From assembly GCF_000186865.1 (NCBI RefSeq), contig NW_008705561.1, positions 311,711 through 375,710 on the forward strand: 64,000 nucleotides of DNA, read 5' to 3'. Source of the DNA: Aureococcus anophagefferens (Eukaryota; Sar; Pelagophyceae; Pelagomonadales; Pelagomonadaceae). Under the pieces are notes generated by a model that had not been told where the DNA came from, did no database searches, and was given only the letters and a program-made list of their open reading frames with translations. Positions 47,153 to 56,962 of the stretch are shown here, one piece after another (the first letter of the stretch is position 1; every line of letters starts with the position of its first letter). The position numbers and the translations under genes were made by a program.

Positions 47153-48715
47153 ATGCGAGATAATTTGATTTTCCTCGTCTTCGTCGCGCTACGTGCGTCG
47201 GCGCGAGACGTCGCGACGTGGCCGAGCGATCGCGAGCGGTGCGACGTCTTCGCCGCGAACGAGGCCCAGCTCATCGCCGCCCTGGAGACGAGCGCCTGCG
47301 ACCGCCTCGTCGTGACGGACGCGATCCGGCTCGGGAGCTGCCTGCGCGTGCTCTACGCGCGGACCCTGACCCTGGAGCTCGCGCCGGGCGGGTCCCTCGT
47401 CGGGCCGTCGAAGGACGCGTTCGCCGCGGCCGCGGCCGCGGAGGAGTTTTCGCCGTCGCTGAGCTCGCCCGCGATGCTCCACTTCTTCGATGCCGCCAAC
47501 GTCACGGTGCTCGGCGCCTACGATCCGGCGCCGCCGCCGCAGGCGCTGGGCATCACGACCTTGGACGACGACGACGGCATCGGCCGCCTGTTCCGGCCGG
47601 AGCCTCAGCTCGTCGGCGCCGCCGCGACCTTCGCGCCGAAGCGGACCGGGCGGCGCGCGTCGGAGCGGCGGCGCCTCATCGTGCCGACGGTGAAGATGGC
47701 GAGCAAAAGTTTTGGCATCAAAATAATGGCGCACCGGGGCTACGGCCTCCTCAAGTTCGAGCAGTGCTCGGGCTGCGCCGCGCGGGGCCTCTCGCTCTCC
47801 AATGCTCCGACGTTCGGCGTCGCCGTCGTCGCGAGCGCCGACGTGGCGCTCGAAAAAATTCGCGTCGGGCTCGGCGCGAGCCGGCGCGACCCGCTCCGGA
47901 GCTACAAGAACACGAACGCGCTCCTCGTCGCCGGGTCGCGGCGCGTGTCGTGCCGCGTCGCGACGCTCGAGAGCGCGAACGAGGCCGTCGTCGTGCGCGC
48001 GTCGTCGGCCGTGGCCGTCGAGGACGCGTCCCTGCTCCTCGGCCGGGGCATCGCGATCGGCCCCGTCGCGCCGGGGGAGCGCGTCGAGGACGTCGCGTTC
48101 CGCCGCGTCATGCTCAGGGCGCCCAAGCACGCGCTCCGCGCGCGCTTCGGCGAGCGCGTCGCGGGCGCGGCGCCGCGCGCGGCCAACGTCTCGGCGTCGG
48201 ACTTTTACGTGCAGAACGCGAACTTCGGCGTGCTCGTCGACGGGAGCCCGACGGCCGCGGAGCTCGGCGCGTTCGAATTCTCGAACTTCCGCTTCGAGCA
48301 CAGCGACGCCTTCGAGCAGTACGCGGCGAAGAAGGGCTACATGAACGCGCGCTGCTGCAAATGCGCGGGCTTCTCGGACGGCCACGCCCGGTGCGAGAAG
48401 TGCGACGCGGCCTTCCCGGCCCGGGCGTGCGCGGGCTTCGAAATCCACGGCTACCGCGAGACGTGCGGCTGGCTCTACGGCGACGGCGAGGCGCGGACCT
48501 TCGACCACGCCTTCGTCCCGCGCCCGCAGGACAACGACGGCCAAAAGCAGGACCGCAAGTCCCTCGCGTGGCTCGACGCGCACGGCCACCTCGTGCCGCG
48601 GTGGCAGTCCGTCTGCGGCGACCCGTCGTTCCGCGGCGACGTCGTCGAGGCCGCCGCGGGCCTCGACGCCGAGGGCCTCCACGGCCTCGTGTCGGAGAAG
48701 TACCGGGAGGACTAG
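47153..48715 (+). CDS. Secreted parallel beta-helix (pectate-lyase-like) protein
   Basis: Predicted 520 aa. A signal peptide (NLIFLVFVALRASA) leads into a series of short beta-rich repeats in which LTLELAPGGSLVGP, NVTVLGAYD, RGLSLSNAPTFGVAVV and RVSCRVATLESANEAVVV recur with a 20-30-residue period, as in pectin-lyase folds. A cysteine-rich insert (CCKCAGFSDGHARCEKC) resembles a small zinc ribbon. Catalytic residues cannot be assigned. Probably an extracellular polysaccharide-binding or -cleaving protein. Confidence 0.65.
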   Translation: MRDNLIFLVFVALRASARDVATWPSDRERCDVFAANEAQLIAALETSACDRLVVTDAIRLGSCLRVLYARTLTLELAPGGSLVGPSKDAFAAAAAAEEFSPSLSSPAMLHFFDAANVTVLGAYDPAPPPQALGITTLDDDDGIGRLFRPEPQLVGAAATFAPKRTGRRASERRRLIVPTVKMASKSFGIKIMAHRGYGLLKFEQCSGCAARGLSLSNAPTFGVAVVASADVALEKIRVGLGASRRDPLRSYKNTNALLVAGSRRVSCRVATLESANEAVVVRASSAVAVEDASLLLGRGIAIGPVAPGERVEDVAFRRVMLRAPKHALRARFGERVAGAAPRAANVSASDFYVQNANFGVLVDGSPTAAELGAFEFSNFRFEHSDAFEQYAAKKGYMNARCCKCAGFSDGHARCEKCDAAFPARACAGFEIHGYRETCGWLYGDGEARTFDHAFVPRPQDNDGQKQDRKSLAWLDAHGHLVPRWQSVCGDPSFRGDVVEAAAGLDAEGLHGLVSEKYRED

Positions 48716-48910
48716 TTTTTCAGAGCCCGCGCGGCAGACTCTCAATGTCATCTATCGCGCGATTGGTCTTCGATCAAACATGTTATAGATAGAGGGTCGG
48801 CGAGGGTGGGATGTTCAACACACGCTCGGTGGTGGGGGCGGGGGAGCGCTCGACGGGGCGCGGCCCCGGAGCTTCGCCCCCCCCGCGCCCGGGAGGCGGG
48901 GGGGCTATGT

Positions 48911-51427
48911 TCAGAACTCGAGGACGGAGTCGAGGCACGCGGCGACGAGGTCCGTGTCGTAGGCGTAGCCGTCGTCGTCGTCGTCGTCGCCGCCGTCGTC
49001 CGTGACGACGGGCGGCGCGGGAAGGAAGGACCGGCCCGGCGGGAAGCGGAGGAGCCGCGTCGCGAAGAAGGGCCCGCCGGCCTCGAGCTGCGTGACGACC
49101 TCGGGCACGAGCACGTTGTTGACGACGCCGAGGATGCCCCCGCGGAGGAAGCGCACGGACGTGTGGCGCGCGCGGCCGAAGGCCTTGACCTGGTCCTTGA
49201 GCTCCGCGAACGAGATGCCCTCGGGCCGCGCGGCCGCGCGGTCCGCGACGTACAGGCGCAGGTCCTCGACGAAGCCGAGCTCCGCCGGCGGCGTGCGGCA
49301 GCGCACGGCGTCGCCGACGACGCGCAGCTTGCCCGCGGTCTCGAGCACGTGGCGGAGGTCGCGGCAGCCCAGCGCCGCCGCGTCGTCGAGGTCGTGGCCG
49401 TGGACGCGGCGGTACGCGCCCGCGACCTCGCCCAGGGGCAGCGCCGCGCCGCGGTGGACGAGCTCGTAGTCGTGGACGGCGACGTGGAGGCGCTTCTGCG
49501 CGCCCGCGAGCTTGCGCTGCGCCTCCGCGTCCGGCGACGGCGCGACGGCGCGCGCGTAGCGCGGCGCGGCGCCGGGCCCGAGCAGCGCGATGCGCGCGTC
49601 GCCGCCGGCTAAACCGCCGGCCGCGCCCGCGGGCACGGCGTGGCTCACGGGCGCGCCCGCCTCGATCCACGTGAGGCGGCCCGCGCCGAAGCGGAGGATC
49701 GCGTGCTTGATGCCCGAGCCCTGGCCGCCGCCCTTGCGGTACTGCGGGAACTGCGCGTAGAAGGGCACCAAGTCCGCGCACTTGACCTCGCGGCGCCGCT
49801 GGCGCGCCAGCCAGTCGTAGAGGTCGTCGACGAGCTGGTGGCTCGCCGCGTCGCGCGCCGCGAGCGCCGCGGGGTCGCCGCCTGCGTGGTCATTAAAATC
49901 TTCAACCCGACTTCAATGTGCGCGTAATTGAACGGATTGCGCCGGACTCTTCGGCCGTGCTTCGAGAACTCGATGAGAGCAATCGATTCGTCCAAAAATC
50001 AGCCGAATCGACTTCGATTTGATTGAGATAGAGAGTTCTGAAGTTTGGTGGGGACCCCCAAACCAGTGGTTGATTTCCACACAGGTCGCCGCTCAGGCTG
50101 CCGGACGACGGGAACGAGCCGAGGCTCGCGAGCGACGCGGCGGACGTGCGCGCGAGGGACGCGCCGCTCCAGGTCCGCTGGAGCGTCGCGGCGCTCCCGA
50201 AGTCGCCGAAGCTGCCCAGCGACGACGAGCTCCCAAAGCCCGCGAGGTGCGCGCCGGACGACGAGTGCACCGGCGGCGACCCGCTCCCGAGCGATTCCGC
50301 GTAGCCCGACGAGTCCAGGGCCCCGTCGCCGTCGCGGGGCATGGCGCGCACGACGAGGGCGCCGTTGTTCCGCTCCCTGTGGGACTCCCAGGCGAGGTGC
50401 GCGTCGACGCCGTGCGACGCGACGGCGGCCCGGACGTGCGACGTCGACGGCGCGCACGGGTACGCGCGCGTGCCCGCGAGCGTGCCCAGGAACGGCGCGA
50501 CGCCCGACCGGCTCAGCACGGCCTCGTGGGGCCAGGGCCGCCGCAGCAGCCAGGCCCGCAGGTCCTCCGCGAGGCGCCGGAGCGCGCCGGGCGGGAAGTG
50601 AGGGAAGCCCCCGGCCGGGAGGGGCGGCGCGCGGCTCGGCAGGGGCGCGGGCGCCTCGAAGGCCTGGGCCGAGCCCACGACCCACTGGAGCGGCGCCGCG
50701 CCGCCGCGGAAGACGGCGCCCGATCTTTCGAGGCCGTCGAGGTCGACGCGCGCGCCGCGCGCGAGGTTCCGCACGTAGTTGTAGAGCGACGACACGAGCA
50801 CCGCGGACCGGCCCGCGAGCCAGGGCGGCTCGACGTCGTCCGGGATGGGGTACCTGCGTGCAGGGAGGCGTGAGCGTCGACGAGCGGCGCTCCCGCTCGG
50901 ACGCCGTCGCCGCGCGGGTCGACGCGGCGGAGGTGCGCGATGATGGCGAGCGCGTCGGCGCCCTGGACGTAGAGCGCGTCGTCGAGCGCGGCGGGCCGGG
51001 CCGGCGCCTCCGGCGACACGACGCGGCTCCGGAGCGCGGGCCACTCGACGAACGCCGCGTCGCCCTTCGGCCTCTCGCCCACCACTGCCACCCCCTCGTA
51101 GCCCGCGGCGACGAGCCGCTTGATCGCGTCGCCGACGAAGGCGTGGCCCCCGAAGGCGTCGGCGTCGGCGCCGGCGACGACGGCGACGCGGCCGGGCGGC
51201 GGGTGCGCGACGGCCCAGAGCGCGGCCTCGAGGCACGCGTTCGCGACGACGCGCACGTCGCACGTCGCGTCGTCCCAGGGCAGCACCGCCGCGAGCTGCG
51301 GCGACTTGTTGTGCTCGTCGACGAAGGCCTCGTGGCGCACGCTCGAGTCCCAGAAGACGGCGAGCGGCGGCGTCGCCATGGCCGGCTTGCGTCCGGTCCC
51401 GGGAATCTGGGGGAAGAAGTTGGGCAT
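48911..51427 (-). CDS. NYN-nuclease plus LOTUS-like RNA-binding protein, three exons
   Basis: Exon 3 is 48911-49881, exon 2 is 50093-50853, and exon 1 runs from 51427 to about 50916. The first intron has a clear CACGCAG acceptor but several possible donors; the second is introner B2. About 747 aa. Residues 20-150 are an NYN/PIN-like domain (LAVFWDSS, VVAGADADAFG, VVGERPKGD). The C-terminus has a LOTUS-type helix-turn-helix (LPLGEVAGAYRRVHGHDL...HVLETAGKLRVV). The pairing matches MARF1/limkain-b1 proteins, which control mRNA. A serine-rich linker lies between. Confidence 0.75.
49882..50084. mobile_element. Introner element B2 (203 bp) inside NYN-LOTUS gene
   Basis: The TSD GCGGCGAC (coding strand) lies at 50085-50092 and 49874-49881. 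The ends are CTGTGTGGAAATCAAC and CTGCGTGGTCATTAAA, imperfect inverted repeats. The GC-AG intron is 211 nt and splicing restores LSGDPAALAARDAASHQLVDD. The sense orientation matches B1. Confidence 0.9.
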
Positions 51428-51645
51428 GCGCTGACGGGCGACGCCGCGACCGGTGCCCCCCCGCCGCGGCCGCGCCGCGAACGGCCGGCAGGGGTCGGGG
51501 GAGGCGCGACGCGCGGCGAAGGTTTCAAGGCCGACGAGGGATGACGCCTCCTTTTCACACGTCGATTCAGTCCTCAACGATCGTGAAGTCGCCTCGACGC
51601 CTCTGACGGCGGGGTGGAGCCTCATAGAGCTCTGCGATGAAGAGT

Positions 51646-51780
51646 TTAGCCGCTATTATTTAGAGCTAAGAGCGCCTCCTTCGATTTCTCGTGGCCTTTG
51701 GCGGCGCCGGGAGCCAACCAGCGTCTGGCCTCGTCGATGTCCACGTCCACACCGCGGCCGTAATAATATATAGATCCCAT
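51646..51780 (-). pseudogene. Relic of a Sel1-repeat gene (one repeat)
   Basis: A 44-codon frame starting MGSIYYYGRGVDVDIDEARRW encodes a single Sel1-like repeat (YYYGRG..D...A..W...AA.KGH), closely like the last repeat of the RING-Sel1 gene just upstream on the same strand. It lacks the rest of that gene and is probably a leftover from a tandem duplication. The sequence is AT-richer than the surroundings. Confidence 0.5.
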
Positions 51781-51897
51781 CTGGAGAGTGTTCCCAGAGA
51801 GAGGAACGCGGCAACGACGATGCCAAGGCCAAGCACGACTGCCGTGCGCAAGCGCAGCATCTCGGGCTCGGGCGACGATGCGGGGTAAAGATTTAAG

Positions 51898-52984
51898 CTA
51901 TACTCGCGCATCGAGGGCCGCGAGGGACTCTATAGCTGGCTCGTAGCCCTTGGCAGCGGCGCGCTCGAACCAGTATCTGGCTTTGCCCAGGTCGACCTCC
52001 GTGCCTTCTCCGTCCCTGTAACAACAGCCAAGGTTGAACTCTCCAGAGGTATAGCCTTGATCCGCCGCGAGCGCGTAGTACCGGAACGCCTCTTCAAATC
52101 TCTCCTCAGCATCAAGTAAAGCCCCTAAATTGTTTTGCGCGAGCGCGTCGCCCCGATCTGCGGCCGCGCGATACAGCCGTTCCGCCTTCTTCTTGTCCAG
52201 TTTGACGCCACTTCCAGTCTCATGCAATCTCCCAAGGTGTCTCATCGCGTCCACGTCGCCGAGCTCCACAGCGCGCCGGTAAATCTTCGCGGCTTTCTTA
52301 TCGGATTTCACGAGGCCAAATTTACCGAGTCGGTACAATTCTCCCAAACAGCAAATCGCATCCGGCACCTCGTTCTCCACATGGCGGCGAAGACGCGCGA
52401 GCTCCTCCGCATTGGTTTTCGTGGGCGGTAGGCGACAGAGGGGACACGCGCCGGTGCCGATCTTGTTCTCGCACGATCGGCAGACCTTTCGGCAGCAACA
52501 GACGCGAAGCACGCCCGGAACATTCATGTCCCACTCCTCGAGGCAGATCGGGCACCGCGACCCGTACCGCGCAGACAGCGGCTGTCGCTCCGGGTTCGCC
52601 TCGCGCCGCTGACGCGCCGCCTCGTGCTCCGCCGCGATGCGCGCGCGGACCTCGTCGGCGTGCGACCGAGGCGCGGGGCCGTAGAACACGTCCCGCGGCG
52701 GCGACGGCGGGGGCGTCGGCGCCTCGGCCCGGGCCGCCTCCGCCGCGCGCTCGCTTCGGATCTTCTTGCACGCCTTTCGAAAACCGGTCGCGCCAGTCGA
52801 TGCGTTGACAGTCCGTCGTGCAGTATTGAGCCGTGCCGCACGGACACGGGAGCTTCGCGGTAGCCGAGCAAATCGAACAGGTAGTGCGGAGTTTCAGGGC
52901 TTTCGCCCTCGCTTTGACCTGCTCGAATTCTCTTTGCTTCTTCTTCCACTCGGGCTCGTCGCCCCCCTCGTTCTTTGGGTTCAT
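51898..52984 (-). CDS. MYND-like finger plus RING plus Sel1-repeat protein (apparent frameshift)
   Basis: From the ATG at 52982-52984, CSICSATAKLPCPCGTAQYC..CQRIDW is a MYND-like finger. The frame then breaks in the T4 run (A4 on the plus strand at 52782-52785); dropping one base continues RDRFRKACKKIRSER. The rest has a RING finger (CPICLEEWDMNVPG...CPLC) and four or five Sel1 repeats (AKIYRRAVELGDVDAMRHLGRL; AERLYRAAADRGDALAQNNLGAL). About 362 aa if repaired. RING domains act in ubiquitin transfer. The shift may be a base error, since both sides look conserved. Confidence 0.65.
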
Positions 52985-53259
52985 CGTGTTGTCTCGCGTT
53001 TCTTGAGATTCTGGGGTACACCGGTTTATTTTTTGTCGCGGTCTTGCCGCGATTCGGCGGCGCCGACAAGCGCCACAAGATCTCCACAAAGGCGATCGCC
53101 AAGCAAGTGGCAGACGCGATAGGCGCGTGGCGGGGTGCTTCGCCTAATGCGCTAGAGAGAGACGTGGTCGACCCGCGTCGACGCGAACGCAGCTCGCCCT
53201 GCGTCGCGCGCGCGACCGTGACCGTATCACTCCTTCCGCCGAACCACAACACCAAAACG

Positions 53260-53999
53260 ATGGCGAACTTTTCCAGCCTCACGGACGAGCTCGGCTTTAT
53301 GCTTGCGAAGGCGGAGATTGCGACGCCCGAACCTGACAAAGCCGAAACGAGCGAGCGTGAACCGTCGCAGCAGCTCACCGCCGCCGGCGAAGCCTTGAAC
53401 GCATCAGCGACGTGGTTCCGCGCCGCGGCGCGCGACGACGGCGCGCTCGACGGCCGCGCGTTCCTCGCGGCGACGTCCGCGTTGACTCCGTGGCTCGACT
53501 CGCTCGGCTGCGGCATCACCTCGATGGTCAACGTCAACGTCGCGAAGCTCGAGACGCGCTTCGGCGCCGACGACGCGTTCGAGGAAATCGAGGTTGGCGC
53601 CGCCGTCGCGGACGAGGCGTCGCGCGGCGCCAAGGACGACGACGACAGCGTCTTCGTCGCGTCGCTCTGGAACGCGCGCATCCTCAGCCTCATCGGTCGC
53701 CTCCTCGAGAGCGTGCTCGCGTGCGCGGACCTCGCCACCGACCCTCGGAGCTGTGCGAGATCATCACGGCGTCGTACGAGGATACGCTCGCGCGCCACCA
53801 CAACTGGGCCGTCCGGCCCGCCGCCAAAGCGCTCCTGCTCATGACGCCCGACCGCGCCGACCTGCTCGCGGATTTCGGCTACAACAAAAATGAGTGGAAC
53901 ACGCGCGCGCGGAGCGACTTCGCGGAGTTCGTCGCGGCCGTCGAGGCCTGCCTCGGGCGGCTCGCGGCCATCTACGCGCCCTACGACGAGGCGATTTGA
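53260..53999 (+). CDS. Glycolipid transfer protein (GLTP) family (apparent frameshift)
   Basis: The start is MANFSSLTDELGFML. The GLTP-like segments are GCGITSMVNVNVAKLETRF (the headgroup site region) and ARILSLIGRLLESVLACADL. At 53742-53744 (a C3 run) the frame shifts; adding one C joins ...ATDPSELCEIITASYEDTLARHHNWAVRPAAKALL, which carries the family histidine-tryptophan pair. It ends DFAEFVAAVEACLGRLA. About 246 aa if repaired. GLTPs carry glycosphingolipids between membranes. Confidence 0.72.
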
Positions 54000-54149
54000 G
54001 GCTCCTGCTAATGGATAATCTAGCACCTCCAGACGTCGGCGGGGAGGATCGCAGATGCGCCAGGGAGAGAGAGGCAAGTGACTGGCGGTCCGACTGGCCG
54101 GTCTGGGCGCCTCCACCTTGAAGTGCAACTTGCCGCATTCCCCTCATCG

Positions 54150-56866
54150 ATGGGCACACCCCCAAACAGGCAGCCCATGGAGGCGCAGTGCTCGTCGCGG
54201 GACGAGGCGGAGCGGCGGCGGCGGTCGAAGCTGCGCGCCGAGGACGAGAAGATGCACTCGCTGGCCCAGCAGGGCCGCCAGTCGCTCATCATCGTCAGCG
54301 ACCCCCTGGCGCCGTCGGCCTACACGGGCCGCAAGCTGTCGCCCGGCGTGTCGAGCGGCGGCTTCAGCGACGGTTCGAGCTCGCCGCCGCCGCCGCGCGC
54401 GCCGCTCCTCAAGCGCCTGTCGCGGCGCATGTCCGACAGTTTAGCGCACATCACGCAGCACGCGGAGCCGCACAGCGAGTTCTTCGACCTCGACGACTCG
54501 TACATCGACGCCAGGACCGTGGAGCACGAGGCGGTCCTGCGCGTGCACTACCCGGCGCGGGGCTCGCCCTGGGCGGCCCTGGACCCGAGCGCGCCCTGGC
54601 GCACGTGGTGGGACGCGTGGATGCTCGCGCTCGTCGTCTACGTCATGTTTGTGACGCCGTTCGAGCTGGCCTTCGTGAACAAGGTGCCCCTCGACGGCGG
54701 GCTCTTCGTCGCGAACTGCGTCGCGGACCTGAGCTTCCTCGGCGACCTGGTGCTCCAGTTCCACACGGGCTACTACGACGCGTGGCGGCGCGAGTGGGTG
54801 ACGTCGCGGCGGCGCATCGCCGCGCACTACGCGTCCTGCTACCTCTGGCTGGACGTCGTGTCGCTCCTCCCCTACGAGTACCTCTACCGCAAGTCGAGCG
54901 GCCTGGCCATCCTGCGCCTCGTGCGCCTCGTGCGCCTCGCGAAGCTCCTCCGCGTCGCGAAGGCGCCGCGGATTTTGGCGAACATCCCGCTCTTCGCGGA
55001 GATGTCCTTCAAGGCCCACGTCGTCGCCAAGTACCTGGGCTGCCTCGTGGGCATGCTCCACCTCCAGGCCTGCAGCATCCGCCTCGCCCACGACTTCCAC
55101 CGGGGCGGCGGCGACAACGCGGGCACGAACTCGTACCTCGTCTGGAAGGCGCTCACGTTCCGCCACACGTCGTGGCCGAGCAACTGGGCGTCCTACGTCG
55201 ACTCGCTCGACTGGGCCGTGCAGACCATGCTGGGCCAGTCCGCCTACATGACGACGGCCGAGGGCGTGCTGTCCATCGCGTCGAACAGGGCGGGAAAAGC
55301 GTGCGACATTCCCAAAGGCTCCGATCTCGGCCGTGTTCCGCTCGTTTTGGCCGATGCTTGGACGAGCGATCATCTCTTGGAACGGTCTCGAGGCGTGGGT
55401 GATGTTTTTGATACGCGCGCGCGCGGACCACTCACCTTGAAGCGACGTCGAATCTCTCGGTTCCCGCCCAGGTGTCGAACCTCGTGGGCATCATGTTCGT
55501 CGCGTTCCTCTTCGGCGACCTCACGAACATCTTGTGCAACCTGGACCCGGCGTCGAACGAGTTCAAGCGCACGGTGGACAACATGAACAAGTTCGCGAGC
55601 GACAACAACTTCCCGCGGCCCGTGCGCGACCAGCTGCGGGACTACCTCCGCCAGAGCGAGAGCCTCTTCCGCGCGAAGTTCCACGGCAACCTCGTCGACA
55701 AGCTGTCGCCGAACCTCCAGGAGCTCATCGCCCACTTCCGCCTGGGCCACCGCGTCGTCACGACGCCCCTCGTGTCCTACGCGCGCCAGTGCACGCTCGG
55801 CCTCGTCGTCGGCCGGCGCCTCGTGATCCGGCCGCGGCGGCGGCCGCGGCCCCGGAAGAAGCCGCGCGGCGGCGACGACGACGACGCGTCGGCCTTCGAC
55901 CGCGTGCGCCGCGAGGCCGTCATCACGCGCATCTGCCCGGGCATGAACTACGACGTGCGCTACCTCGACGACTTCTCGGCGGAGCGGAGCGTCGCGCACG
56001 ACCGCATCTCGCTCCGCGACGAGTCGACGCGCGTCCAGCGCGCGGTCCAGACCATGGAGTACGTGACGAAGCTCCTCGTGACGAACATGGCCAAGACCCT
56101 CGTGGCGACCCTCTTCATGGGCGGCGACTACGTCATCCGCAAGGACATCACGCTCACGTCGGCCATGTACGTCGTCGACGGCGGCCGCGTCATGGTCTTC
56201 GGGCGCGACGTGCTGCGCCCCTACGCCATGTCCTTCCTCACGGAGGGGGGCTGCTTCGGCGACCAGACGGCGGCGATGATCGTCGCGGGCCACGCGCCGC
56301 GGCCGGCCTGGTACAACGCGCGCGCGACGATGATCAGCCGCCTGCTCGTCCTCGAGGCCGACGCGCTCTTCGACATCATCTCGAAGCCGGGCTTCGAGAC
56401 CTTCCGCAAGTACATCGCGCGCTACGGCGTCTGGGCGTCCTTCAAGATCAACTTCGTCAAGGCCATGAAGAACGGCGACCTCGCGCGCGTCCTCACGGAC
56501 TGGCACCGGGAGGAGGCCCCGGCGGCGGACCTGGCGCGGGCCGAGAGCTTCGACCGCGGCTTCGAGGGCCGCGTCGCCGCGAAGGTCGCCGCGCGCCTCG
56601 AGCGGCGCCTGGACGCGCTCGAGGCGCGGCTCGCGGCGGCCGGCGGCGGCGCGGCCCCCGCGCCCGCGCCGCCGCCGCCGCCGCCGCCGCCCGCCGCCGC
56701 GCCCGCGGAGGTCGTCGTCGTGACGGCGTCCGACGCGCCGCCGGTCGGCGAGCAGTCGCCGGGCGTCTCGGGCCTCCGGGCGTCCTACGACTACATGTCG
56801 CACCCGCACCACGACAGCTTCGACGAGCTCGCGACGCTCGCGGAGCAGCACGACGGTAAGCCTTAG
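54150..56866 (+). CDS. Voltage-gated, cyclic-nucleotide-binding-domain ion channel (EAG/CNG-like)
   Basis: Exons 54150-55277 and 55472-56866 (840 aa). The six-span core includes a basic voltage sensor, LAILRLVRLVRLAKLLRVAK. A pore-helix segment (SLDWAVQTMLGQSAYMT) precedes the last span, which is created by the splice LSI-VSNLVGIMFVAFLF. The cytoplasmic half has a C-linker-like region, a degenerate cyclic-nucleotide-binding-like fold (DYVIRKDITLTSAMYVVDGGRVMVF; GGCFGDQTAAMIV), a coiled coil and a polyproline tract. The selectivity-filter motif GYG/GFG is absent, so the ion specificity is unclear. Confidence 0.82.
55286..55471. mobile_element. Introner element A4 (186 bp) inside ion-channel gene
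   Basis: The target copies are GCGTCGAA (55278-55285, donor) and GTGTCGAA (55472-55479, exon), one difference at base 2. The inverted ends CAGGGCGGGAAAAGCG and CTGGGCGGGAACCGAG are imperfect. GC-AG, 194-nt intron. The core (GGCCGATGCTTGGACGAG) is diverged from A1, so it is probably an older insertion. Confidence 0.88.
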
Positions 56867-56962
56867 CGCGGCGAGGGCGCCGAGGTTCCGCGTGGCGACC
56901 GCGGCCCGGAGCCCGCGCGTCGGTCGAGAGGGGTGGTTTGGGGGTGTGTGCATTGCGTAGGT

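Noticed and set aside
48811..48910. GC-rich hairpins just downstream of the NYN-LOTUS gene
   Set aside because: Such pairings are common by chance at this composition and no conserved structure was recognisable.
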